NCBI GenBank assembly: GCA_002077045.2
Contig: KZ111144.1
Coordinates: forward strand, 591,373 to 655,372
Reading direction: 5' to 3'
From: Rachicladosporium sp. CCFEE 5018
Lineage: Eukaryota > Ascomycota > Dothideomycetes > Cladosporiales > Cladosporiaceae
DNA: 64,000 bases
The notes under the pieces were generated by a model. The model was not told where the DNA came from and did no database searches. It saw only the letters and a program-made list of their open reading frames with translations. This document shows, in pieces, positions 22,342 to 32,919 of this stretch. Each line of letters starts with the position of its first letter. Positions within the stretch are counted from its first letter, which is position 1. A program made the position numbers and the translations under genes.

Positions 22342-23250
22342 ATGGCCGGGCAACGATCTGCTCTACCGGTCCCCTCGAGGATCAAACGTCGAGCGTCAAA
22401 GCCTTCGAACATCACCGCGCCACAGTCCAGCGGCATTACCAAGAATCGAGCCACTCAGACGCCCGCCAGATTGTCGCCTCGCACTCGCAAGGGAACATCA
22501 GGTCGGAGTCCGCCTAATTCCCCAAGCTTCATGTCGCCCACCCTTTCATCGGTGCAGCACACACGCTCCCAGACATCCACCTACACAAATAAACCCACCC
22601 ATCAGCCCGCCGCTTCCGGACAAGTCCCGTCCAGTCCACCCTCCCTCTACACCTCCGCGCACGTTGCAGAGCCTTGCATCACAGCTTCTCTGATCCACAC
22701 CATCGCCCCATGCTCCCACAAAGTCATCACACCCGCCCCAGAGCCTTGCGCCGCAAACTGCTTTCCCTCTTCCCATCGTTATGCCAACCCACGCACGGCT
22801 GAGCCTTTCGTGTGCGCGAGTTGCGCTCTCGCGACAGTGGAGGCGGACTACAAAGCCAAAGTGTTCGTTTTCCAGTCGCACTGCGCTACACATGCGCGGA
22901 CTAACGGCGCTCTGCCGCCAGGCTGGGAGGATGAGAGACGGGCGAGGTTACAGAAGGGGTGGATGTTGCAGGCTAGTAGTGAGTTGAGGAAGTTGGAACG
23001 CGAGGGTAGGGCTGGTGAGGCAGTGTATCTGGAGCCTGAGAGTAGAGCGTTCCTGGAGCAGGTCACGGCATTTAGGGCAAGTGAATGGTCCGCTGCGCCA
23101 GGAAACTGGACGGCGGCTGAGGACAGGGTGAAGACGCCGACGAAGGCAATGGTCGGAGGAAGTAGGCTGCCTACGCCGGCTAGCACGCCGAGGAAGAATG
23201 TTGATGGTAGCAGGTTGCCCATGCCTGCGTTCACACCGAAGAAGAGATGA
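22342..23250 (+). CDS. Hypothetical low-complexity protein with Cys/His module
   Basis: Single-exon protein of 302 residues. The first 110 residues are basic and rich in Ser, Thr and Pro. A compact Cys/His module follows: C124-x-H126, C136-x3-C140, C158-x2-C161, inside 'APCSHKVITPAPEPCAANC'. A charged, probably helical part follows, and the tail has repeats of the form 'GSRLPTPASTPRK' and 'GSRLPMPAFTPKK'. The module matches one in the neighbouring divergent gene with the same spacing for the first four ligands. No known family is recognised. Zinc binding is a reasonable guess from the ligand pattern. Confidence 0.6.
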   Translation: MAGQRSALPVPSRIKRRASKPSNITAPQSSGITKNRATQTPARLSPRTRKGTSGRSPPNSPSFMSPTLSSVQHTRSQTSTYTNKPTHQPAASGQVPSSPPSLYTSAHVAEPCITASLIHTIAPCSHKVITPAPEPCAANCFPSSHRYANPRTAEPFVCASCALATVEADYKAKVFVFQSHCATHARTNGALPPGWEDERRARLQKGWMLQASSELRKLEREGRAGEAVYLEPESRAFLEQVTAFRASEWSAAPGNWTAAEDRVKTPTKAMVGGSRLPTPASTPRKNVDGSRLPMPAFTPKKR

Positions 23251-23333
23251 GGATGTCACGGAGTCAATCATTGTACGCGTTACCTGGTGAGCCACTGTCA
23301 AGTAAGATCCAGTCATCCTAGCTATCTGAAGAT

Positions 23334-23951
23334 GAGTGTGAATGCTACGAGTCCAGACTTCGTTCTGAATTTGAATCTCTCCTCGTTCCCCGCCGCCTCC
23401 ACCACTCGCTGTCCTCCGCTCCAATTCAACATCGAACACGCCTGATACGAAAGCGCGGAGTAGAAGTCGTCCACCCCCCCCAGAGGCCGAGGCAGCACCG
23501 CACGAGTACGAATTACTCCCCAAAATCCCCTGTTGATGCAGTCTGTTTTCGACACACTCCTGACCCGTATACCAAACTGCAGTCGGGTAGACACCGCTGA
23601 CCTTCTGGCGCGAGAGCTGGCCAGCGTAAGCCGGAAGAGAACCCGAAACGCAAACACCACAGCCAAAGTTGCTGAAGGAGAAGCGCGCTTGGCACTGGCA
23701 GTTGTCGAGCTCCCAGCCGACAGGTCGATCGCCGCCGCTGCGCTTGGAGAGGGCGGCGGGCTCGGATGGGAGGGAGGCCATGTCGATGTAGGTGAGTTTT
23801 GAGAGGCCGGACCAACCTGTGGTGTCGTTCAGGGCAAGGAATTCGAGGTACTCATCGTGGGTCCAAGCCCTGCTCTAGCGGTGGGCAGTGCGAGGGCGAG
23901 TCTGAAGCCTAGTGCGGAAACAAGGGCGATAAATTTCGTGATGGCCTTCAT
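23334..23951 (-). pseudogene. Small cysteine-rich secreted protein locus with two frame breaks
   Basis: Reading leftward from the ATG at 23951, the first 30 codons encode a clear signal peptide ('MKAITKFIALVSALGF...'). Within about 35 codons the protein-like reading moves to another frame, which carries 'THDEYLEFLALNDTTGWSG' and a Cys-rich segment ('DNCQCQ', 'GCGVCVSG', 'GQECVEN', 'YSCGAAS'). At 23472-23480 a run of eight C (G on the coding strand) marks a second change of frame; the new frame continues with 'VDDFYSALSYQACSMLNW' to a stop near 23332. I found no GT-AG intron that repairs either break well. It is either a decaying gene or one with sequencing indels. Small size, signal peptide and many Cys resemble fungal secreted proteins of unknown role. 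Confidence 0.5.
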
Positions 23952-24744
23952 GTTCGCGGTCCTTGCGTTGGCGTCGAGCGGGATAGCGATGTGACTTGAG
24001 AGCTTTGCTGAGGTGTCGCTGGTGCTGCTGACTTGGACTGCTGATCATGAGGAGTACTGGGTGGTCCTTCATACCTCTACGTACGCATCAATGATCCGGT
24101 GTCTACCCTTCGACGCTCGAAATCAGCTTTCACGACATGTGAGATATTCGACTCGCATATGTGTCTGCTGCGGAAGCCATCCAGCACCGGTCGATTCGCA
24201 CTGCTGTATAGTCTGACCACTTTCATGCTATGTAGGCCAGACGATGTACTAAGTCAAGTCTGCCGGACGTGCTTCGCATGAGCATGACAGCCACCTAGAC
24301 GGCATACTGATCGCAAGACATGTCGTGTAACATGTACGTAAGATCTGTGGCGGGCGAGGTATAATGCAGTGGTGTTGAGCGTCAGCAGCGGGTTTGCGAC
24401 TGGCATCGGCGGTTCCATTCGAATGTCAGAGGCTGATAATAAAGTGTATGCGAATGAATATCACGAGCTTATATATGCCGCAGGTGGGCTGCGTGAAGGT
24501 GTCGGCGTGAGCATCTTGTGGTCGGCTCTCAAAGGATTGTAGAAGGACTGGTCCTAGTGTTCTGACGCGCAAAATACTCGCTGTTACAGAAGCTTGGATC
24601 ACTGGCTAAGCCTTGCAACGAAAGCTTCGCTTCGATGCTTGCTACCGACCGGCCAGCAGACCAGTCTGTGGTCGCGACGCATGAAGCCTCGATGGGCCGA
24701 TTGATCATTCCAGGCCTCGACTCACCGTAAATCCACCGGCGACA
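23952..24744. other. Intergenic region
   Basis: About 0.8 kb between two minus-strand loci; promoter of the secreted-protein locus lies here. A 'CTTATATATGCC' run near 24468 is T/A-rich. No gene is supported. Confidence 0.5.
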
Positions 24745-26548
24745 CTAGTATGGCACTGGAAGATTACGGTCCAGATAGTTACTCCAAGTCGGCTTCGTCT
24801 TCGACCTTTGAAAAGCCGACCCACTGCTCACGAATAAGTCTTCCATAGCGCTCGCATACTTGACAATCGTAGCCTCGCTGAATGCCGTACCCAGTATCGC
24901 GAGCCCATAAGGCATCCCACTATCGATATGTATCGACGCTGGAATCGTGATGATTGGATAGCCTGCCTGTGCCGCGATCTGCACAGCCTGCGCGACGTCA
25001 GGTGGCAACAACAGCGCATCGACCTTCTTTCCTCCATTCCGCAGAGCATAGTCGATCCCCTCTTCCCGCGAAGTGCGCTGGCAGAAGGCTAGCGCTTGGT
25101 AGTAAGTCTCGTTTCTGGCGCCCTTGGTAGCCAGAGAAGCGAGAAAGCCGTCTTGGCCTGAGCCGAAGGCTGGGTGGATGCCTGGAGTCCCACCTTCGCT
25201 CCCAACATTGTCAATGTTGTACTGTACGAGATCCTCAAGGCTGCGTATATTTGTGTTGGAAAGCTCGGAAAGATAGGTGGCGATGTTGTTGTAAAAGTCT
25301 ACGGTGATGTAGGAATATTCGGATTCGTTGAGGTAGCCGCGTACTGTGCCATAGTCCCTTCGAGATGTCAGTCATACACACTTTCAGAGCACTCCAGCTG
25401 CACTCACCAGTTCCACCCATCCGGACTCACGATCTCCGGATGCTGTAGCTCGGTGCCATTGACGATCGTGGCACCAGCACCCTTCAGCACTTCAAGCATC
25501 GTAAGGAGAGTGTCGAGTTGCTCCTGATCAGCATACTGCCAGAATGAAGCCCACGGAATGCCAAAGCTCGTCCCCTTGAGCACCTGTGCCTTACTCATAT
25601 ACTGTGCATAGCCACCATCCGGTGTCTTCCCAGCTTGTGCGGCCGTGTAATTATCACGTCCATCGATCCCATAAATCGCATCGAGTACATACACAGCGTC
25701 AGCTACGGTCTTGCCAAACACACCCACAGTGTCCTGATGCTCGCTTTCGGGAATCACCCCGGCTCTCGATGTCAAGCCGACGGTAGGCTTGATTCCCACA
25801 ATAGCATTCCGCATTGACGGGTTGATCACACTCCCGTCAGTCTCAGTGCCAAGCGCAAACGGTACGACGTTATTGGAAACCGCTATCGCACTTCCTGTAC
25901 TGCTCCCACCAGGATTGACAGTGAAGTTGTAGGGACTACGGGCCTGCCCACCTCGCGCAGAGTAGCCTTCCGAGTAGTTGTTGCTGCGCATGTCGGCCCA
26001 CTCGCTGAGGGTGGCTTTGCCCAGGAGGATTGCACCGGCTTCTCGGAGTTTCGCGACGACAAAGGCATCGCGGGGAACTACAGAGCCAAGAAGCGCCCAG
26101 CTGCCAGCTGTGGTTTGAAGTCTGTCGGCGGAGGCGATGTTGTCTTTGACTAAGAACGGGAGACCATGCAGCTTAGAGCGGACTTTGCCGGCGTTGCGCT
26201 CGCAGTCGAGGGATGTGGCGATTTCGTAGGCATCGGGGGGGATTTCGAGTACTGAGCTGGGTGTTGCGTCAGTTTTAGATGAGCTTGAGATCATGCAGGT
26301 AGGTCGTACTTGATGTATTGGTTCGTTTGGTAGTATCTCTGCATGTAACAGTTGAGCAGGTCAACGCTCGTCAGTCTACCTGTTGACATATGATCTTGTA
26401 GCACATCGATGGGAGCATCTTCTATCTTCAATCCCCGGCAAAGAGGCATCGCGTGCCATGATATTGGCGGCGCGTAGGTACCATTTTGTGCGGTCGTGTA
26501 GCCTGCTAGGCTGGCAACGGCCACCATGGCAGAGGTGATTAGCATCAT
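24745..26548 (-). CDS. Secreted amidase-signature family protein
   Basis: Amidase-signature hydrolase of the fungal group related to glutamyl-tRNA amidotransferase A-like proteins. Model: complement(join(24745..25357,25408..26256,26310..26548)), 566 residues, two GT-AG introns of 50 and 53 nt with matching phases. The chosen ATG gives a signal peptide ('MLITSAMVAVASLAG'). The Ser-cisSer-Lys triad is present: Lys in 'FLVKDNIAS', the Ser residues in 'NPGGSSTGSA' and the nucleophile region 'ALGTETDGSVINP'. Several Asn-x-Thr/Ser sites fit a secreted glycoprotein. Substrate unknown; many close relatives are annotated only by signature. Confidence 0.87.
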
Positions 26549-27071
26549 GGTGGTCGAGAAGACTGATTCCCAGTGACGAAGACTTCGGTCGCAGGCTCCC
26601 AGTGGGACGCACACAGCTTTTGTAGGTGCCAGATGAGATGCATTTAGAGGATTATGCAGAATGATGATATTGACCAGGGTCCCTGCAGCCGAGCCGCGAC
26701 CTTGCAGTAGCGGATGCTTCTTTAGTACTGCTTGTCGGTACTGTAGTTTGCTTCACAGTAATGGGCAACCGCCTGCTATCTCAGGTCGCTGTAGAGGGCT
26801 GTGTGCGTTCTCCGTGGTAAGCTCCTTAGACTTCGTTCACGAGCAGTTGCGTTCGTTGCACTCTGCTAGATGCCAGGCGGCGATAAGCAGATTCGTGGAT
26901 CCTACCGCAACCAGCTTCCACCGACAACGAGATCCCCAACCACCAGCAGCCGGTCGTAATTGCGGTCCATGATGCTTACAAGGTGTCAGTTGTCAGTATG
27001 CCAAGACTGCGATCACAGCCGGGGGGCGGCCGAATGAGAGTGACATTGATTATTCGCGTTTGCGCCGATAA
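26549..27071. other. Intergenic region
   Basis: About 520 bases; upstream region of the amidase plus the 3' end of the next minus-strand gene. No supported coding region. Confidence 0.5.
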
Positions 27072-27836
27072 TTACAATTTGGCGGCCGCGAGGTAAGCTG
27101 CTGCCGCCAGCGCATACATGGCCACTGCAAGCACCATAGGAATCCGCCGAGTCTGTTCCGCGTGGCTGAAGACCCCGAAGACCCGCAAGTAGGAGCGTAC
27201 AAGATGATCGCTCATTTCTGTCGGAACGACCTTAAGGGTCAGTATGGCCGACGCAAAGAACAGGATACAAAATGTCATTGTCTGAAGCATAAATCGACAA
27301 GTATTGGGTGCTGGTCCGCAGGCCTGCCGATAGACCGTATGTCCTTGACCAGAGATGCTCGACCCCCAGAGAATCTACGTGAAAGTAATCAGTTCCGCAA
27401 GAGAAGCCTCTGGGATGGTGGTTACGGCACACCAGCTGTATGCCATCAATCTCGTACTGATTGGCGCTGTCAAGTCTCGTCGATCGACCGGTGGTCGCAT
27501 CAGCGGAGACGACATAACTACTTCGCATTGTGAGGAAGCCGCTGTCAGCGGATCACTGAGACAGACTTCACGGAAGTCCTTGATTGCCGTCCATTTGGCG
27601 AGTCGATCCGTGGTCATCCCATACTTGATCGCCACGACCAGACCTCCAATGGCCACAGCAGAACCGGTGAACTTGAGAAGGCGAAGACGGAACTTCTTCC
27701 AAATATGTGTCGTGGGAGTGGATCCTGTCATAGGGTCTGGCGCAGGTGTTGTGGAAATTGACGAATCTGGGATCGCAGTTGAAGCAGGTGGCGCCATTGT
27801 GTTCATCACTGCGGATGGAAGCGACACCGCTGCCAC
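27072..27836 (-). CDS. Putative small membrane protein, unknown function
   Basis: Tentative three-exon model: complement(join(27072..27281,27379..27466,27511..27836)), 207 residues. Phases agree, but the first intron would be only 44 nt with a weak GTCTCC donor, so that boundary is uncertain. An N-terminal Ser/Thr/Pro-rich part leads to a basic 'WKKFRLRLLKFTG' and a membrane segment ('SAVAIGGLVVAIKYGM'). The middle carries 'KDFREVCLSDP' and 'LVCRNHHPRGFSCG'. The last exon has two more hydrophobic segments ('FCILFFASAILTLKV' and 'VLAVAMYALAAAAYLAA'). I do not recognise the family. Confidence 0.4.
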
Positions 27837-28232
27837 CGCGTTAAGTTTACCAAGGGTATTGGGCTTTGCGTCGACATGGCTTGCGACATCGCGATCGAGC
27901 TAATGCGGAAGGTGAAGCGTGGATATAGTCAAGCGTCCAACTCGGTTCTGGCCACTGGTGGCTTTAACGCAGCTGTAGACCTTGTGTGACCCGAGTTGTG
28001 TATTTGATTTCGATTGGAGTGTCGCTAGTTAGAGAAGTCATCGAAGGTGTTGGTCGCAGGATAATATACTGCAGCCTCGCCGAGCTATCGAGCTGCGCCT
28101 CAAGCCTCAAGTTTCAGCACGTCGTGTTTCAGGATCTTGTGTTTCAGCACCGCGGACTCAGCCTCCGTCGAGTGGCATGACCCATCGGCAACGATCGAAT
28201 CACATCACGCCACGCACGTCTGCATTATTGAT
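27837..28232. other. Intergenic region with short GTTTCAG repeats
   Basis: About 400 bases. Between 28105 and 28155 the word GTTTCAG occurs three times, twice followed by CAC, which looks like a small local duplication. No coding region is supported. Confidence 0.45.
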
Positions 28233-31125
28233 TCAGGCCCACACAAGTTTCTTCAGCGAGTATCCCAAGCTCTCAATGTAACCAGTCGCCTTCTTCGCCT
28301 CTGCCAGCGAAATCACATCCTTCTCCTGCACAGCCGGCGCCTTGGAAAGATCGAGGTGGTCCATCTCTCTGACCTTCATCATTGTCTTGTGAATCTCATC
28401 GCACATTTGCTTGACCTCATCCAGCTCGCTCGACGTCTTCGATGGCACTGCTTTGAAAGCAAGGAGACGATCGGTTCTCGAGTCTGCAGGTTTCTTCGGG
28501 CTCTTGCCTTCGGGTTCCGGCTTCGTATCTCCGACAGCTTTCTCGTTGTCCATTGATCTCGTGTTGGTCCTAACAATCGCGTGGCCATTAGTCTTGTATC
28601 GCATAGCGAAGCCGACATTCTTCTGCTCATCCATATGTCCTGGCGCAAGCGTACTCGTCACATAAGTCCCCCTCCATATCTCGGTTATGTCCGCCAAATC
28701 AACCTTCTCGAATGATCCGACCTTCTCCGTGCTCCAATCGAAGCGACAGAAGTACAGCGCCACATCGGTCAACAGTAGCACACACTCCTCGAAAGGCATC
28801 GCCCTTAGACTATCTGCTTCATGCGGACAGCTGAGCGCCCAGCCATGGCGTAGATCCTCATCTGATCCTTCGAGGACAATTTGTACGCACTTCTCGGTCG
28901 CACTTTGGCGGACTTTGTCCATGTCGATCGCATGGTCCCGTGTCATCATCTCACTCTCAAACTCATCGAAGATTTCCACGCCGACGCTACCGAGGTAGAA
29001 ATCGATGCAGGCTTGTAGGAAGTAGTCGCCGAAAATGTTGTTGTAATAGCGATTCAGCGTCAAGCTCAGATCCGACAGCGCGCCAGTCCAGTTGCGTTTC
29101 CGCGTACGTGTGAAGTCTCCCTTCAAGGCGGCGGTGCCGGCGTACTGCCGACTTATGGCGTCACCGTTGTCAGCCCAGAGGGTATTGAACCACTTCGTCT
29201 TGGGGTCTGAGTGCAGGTCGATGCTGAGACCGAGCTCGGAAAGCTGTTGCTGTAGCGCCCAAGCGCCGACTGCGGATTGTGTAACATTGGTACGGTCGAG
29301 GCAGTCCATGCAATTCGTTCGCAGCACACCAGTCTGCTGTGTCGTCACAGTATTGTTTTGGAGAGTCATCCAGCCATGGGACTTGAGTGAGGATTCGAGG
29401 GTGGAGAGCAGGATGGAGACGTTCTCGAAGCGCATGCCGCCGCATTCTTTGTGGAAATAGAACCATTCGAAAGCGATTTGCTTGTCGATGGCAGCGTTGT
29501 CGGGGTCGTTCAGCCATTTTACACCATTCTCATATGCTTCACCAATGTCTTTCTCAACGCCGCTTTTGTCCACGAGACTCGCTACCTGCACCTGCCCGTA
29601 TTTCTCGGCCATACTCGCAAAATGCGCCTTCAGTGCTGCATGGTTCGTGCCTTCGGACCCGAACAAGACTGGAACGGGTTTCGCTGAGTAGGGGGTTTGT
29701 GAGAAGAACAGTGGGATGGAGCCTCGAATCTGTAGTAACGAGAACGTCTGCTGCTCGGTGCTCCAGTCTTGCGTGGAGAGGATCTGCTCTGTCTCGACGA
29801 AGTTCGCGACGCTGCCATTGTCGTCCACACCTCGTCTTAAGTAGCGCAAGCCCGCTCGCTTGACTGATCGCCTCGAGATGATAGTGATTAGTAAGTCACT
29901 CTGTTTTGCTGGCGTTACCTCATCGCCTTCAGCAGCGACCACTTCCTCCGGCTTCTCAGCTGCACCCACAACAACGTCGTTCTCGCCTGCTTCCGACTTA
30001 CCGATCGAGAATGCCCTCTGTCCGACGAAACCTTGTATGACAGGCAAGATGACAAGATCTAGACTCTTGTCGATGAAAGGCTTCACCAAATTGCGATTCC
30101 AGAAGAAGTTGGCATCAACGCGTCTGTGTAGCGGCGACGAGGTGCTGAAGGGACTTTCTTCCGCCAGCCTAGCGGAGAGGTCATGACCATATGAGAAGTA
30201 AAAGCTTCTGGAGCCAAAGAAGAGCTTCGCAGATCGGAGTATGCGTGGGGTCAGAGTCTCGACGTTGGACTTATGTGTTGTTGTCTTCATGTCGTTGCCG
30301 GTATCTGACTTCGAAGGCTCTTCCGCGGCAGTTTCATCTGATTCTGTAGGCTCTGTTGTCGCCCGCGTGTCGTTTATCTGTGCCGCTTCTGGCGCTTCCT
30401 CCAGTGCTGCAGGCTCCCGTGTCGGCTTCGTGGCTGGAGGCACCCTGCTGAACCACTTGCCCGCAAATTCGCCATACTTGCCCTTATTTTGCACCACGTT
30501 CTTCAAGAATGACGTCGGCTCCTTCTTCGATACTCCAGTCGCCTGCTCGGGAGCCTCGAGTGCTGCCCCAGTCTCTGCGGACGTCTCTTCGTTGATGTCT
30601 GCCACGTCTCCCTCCTCGCTCTCCTCGTAATCGCTGTCTTCATGCACTGCAGTGTTCCCTTGACTTTCCAAGTGGGCAGCAGACTGCACGGCCTTTGAAG
30701 CTTCGTCTTGTGAAGCAAGTGGGAGCAAGGTAACGTCCGTGATCACGTAGATCGGCTTCCCCCTGATCTGAGCGACTTCGTCCCGTTGCGTAATGCATAC
30801 CAAGAACTTTGCAGACCCTAGATCCAGGAGACCTATATTGCATTAGAACATGCCTGGGCAGCTGTAGGATCTTCCAATTACCCAGGATGCCATGCGCCTG
30901 AATCCGGACTTCGCTTGCTTCATGCTCGTGCTTCAGCGCGATGGCTGCCACCTCTCCACTGTTGTACTTGAGTTGAACACCGAGTGACCCGTCTGGCTTG
31001 CCTTTCGGGCTCACAGGGTGGATGAGGATTCCATTCGCCGCAGCGACGCTTGTAGATGTTAGTCGCGCGACTAGAGCATGTAGGAACACTACTCACACGT
31101 GGAGCTTCCTTGCTAATCCCGGCAT
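28233..31125 (-). CDS. Sac-domain phosphoinositide phosphatase with hSac2 domain
   Basis: Model: complement(join(28233..30832,30882..31048,31097..31125)), 931 residues; first exon 29 nt, GT-AG introns of 48-49 nt. The Sac catalytic motif CX5RT is 'NCMDCLDRTNVTQ', inside the usual 'RTNCMDCLDR' block, with 'IRGSIPLFFSQ' upstream. Downstream, from about residue 700, the sequence fits the hSac2 homology domain of Sac2/INPP5F-type enzymes ('DHAIDMDKVRQSATEKCV'). A large acidic, disordered insert of about 150 residues sits between the N-terminal strands and the core. These enzymes remove phosphate from phosphoinositides, commonly PI4P, on endomembranes; which lipid is used here is inference. It is divergent from the AIM3-like gene. 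Confidence 0.88.
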
Positions 31126-31552
31126 CGTGAGGGTAGAGAGAAAAGAGAAGATACTTAGCTATGCCGACCTGATCGTTGTGAGCTTACAAGACAGCAAACA
31201 ATGTAGAGGGTTAAAAGGCATGGTCAGGAAAGGCGCGCGGCTACAATGATGTCAGTTCATGCCGCCATAAGTACCTTGACCAAGCCAGAAACGGTGCAAG
31301 TGGTGGACATGTTGGGCATAACAGGTTGATTAATGCTCGTGGAACGGTCATCAGCACTCTTCGGGTAGAGGAAGGTAGCAGCACAACTTATGATGAGAGC
31401 GAGAGAGCAAACGAGTCGACCGCAGTCACCCATGAACATTGCTGAGTAAGATTGTGTCCAAGCACGGACTTGTCACATGCCACGACATCGTCAGCGTAGG
31501 ATAACACAATCTTTCGTTCCACTACATCTCGTAGCACAGCACTCATCACACC
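31126..31552. other. Divergent promoter region
   Basis: 427 bases between the start codons of the Sac phosphatase and the AIM3-like gene, presumably containing both promoters. No coding region supported. Confidence 0.5.
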
Positions 31553-32723
31553 ATGGAGAAGCTCAAGGGTGTCGCGAAGGGCGGCTGGAAGCCTGAGACC
31601 GATCGCGCAATTCATCGAGACACGTGGAAGTCGGATCTGCTCCATCGAGGGAAGCAGACGGATCCATACGCAAAGCAGCGAGAGACGCACCAATCGCAGC
31701 CACTTACTGCGCTGAAAGATCGTAAGACTGTGTGATGAAAGGCGTATATCGGCAGAATGGTGACTGTCATGCGTAGCGTCCCAATTCGCGCCTCCACCCA
31801 AACATTCAGCGTACTATGGGCCTGATGGAGCATCTCCTAGTCGGACGGGTACAGGACTGTCGGCAACGTCTTCGGCTTCAACAGCACGCGGACTCGGAGC
31901 CCCAGCCCCATTGCCAGTCAGACGTCCAGATCCTCGGGAAGAAGAGCAAGCACCCAAGCCGCCTCCAGAGCCATATCGCAAGGACACCACTGGCTTGAGA
32001 ACAGACAACTTGCCTGCACCACCCGTGAGACGAGCGGGACCAGGCACTTCATCACCTGCACCTGTGCCGCCCCCACGGACGAAACCACTTCCACCGCCGC
32101 GCGTCAATTCTGGCCCCCCGCCTATCCTCCCACCACGCCAAAACGAGTACCCAGACGAGCACGCACCTCCGCCTCCACCGACCTATGGCGAAGCTACGAG
32201 GCCGGCGATTGCGCCAAATCCAGCTGCGATCAACCGCCTAGCTCAAGCCGGAGTATCCGTACCAGGCTTCGGCATCGACAGCAGTAGAGATAACGCGTCC
32301 GCTGTATCAGTAGCCGCGGGATTAGCACGGCGAAATCCGGAGCAGATCACAGCAGCGGCAGGGTATGCGCAGCGTCACCCAGAGCACGTCACGGCAGCGG
32401 CAAAGACAGTGCAGAACAATTCGGGGCAGCTCAGTGAATTGCAGCAGAGGTTTTCGCGAATGGGTACTGCGTCCTCGTCTTCAGCAGCCCCAGTATCGCC
32501 GACGCAAGCAGCATCACAACAGCAAGCGACGCCGTCTTGGCGCACAGGACTCCAGGCTGCTTCTTCTCTGGCCTCCGCGAGACCTGCATCGCCTGCATTG
32601 CCAACTGCAGCCACTGGCAAGAAGCCTGCACCACCTCCACCGGCGAAGCGAGTGGGACTGAGCAGTGGTGAAGCGTCAGTACCGCCACCGATCCCGATGT
32701 CAAGTAAGCCGCGACCGCCATGA
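31553..32723 (+). CDS. AIM3-like proline-rich protein
   Basis: Model: join(31553..31721,31777..32723), 371 residues, one 55-nt GT-AG intron. It starts 'MEKLKGVAKGGWKP', and 'LTALKDPSQFAPPPKH' crosses the exon junction; both stretches fit my memory of the fungal AIM3 (altered inheritance of mitochondria 3) family. The rest is Pro-rich with several polyproline runs ('PVPPPRTKPLPPPR') of the kind bound by SH3 domains, and one Ala/Gln-rich segment of about 80 residues. Yeast Aim3 is linked to cortical actin and Rvs167 binding; the same role here is inference. No membrane segment or enzyme motif. Confidence 0.62.
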
Positions 32724-32919
32724 CAGATTGGCTAATACGAGAATGCACGACTCATGCACGATCAATGGACTGAATGGCATTAGCGTAACATACCAATACA
32801 ACACTTTTACAGTCCCAGCTTTTCGTCAAATGCAACCCGCTACCCAAACATTGCTCTCAAAGTCTCCCAGAGCCATGCATCCCAATTAGTCATACAGTCC
32901 TACAATGCCTGACCCAGCC

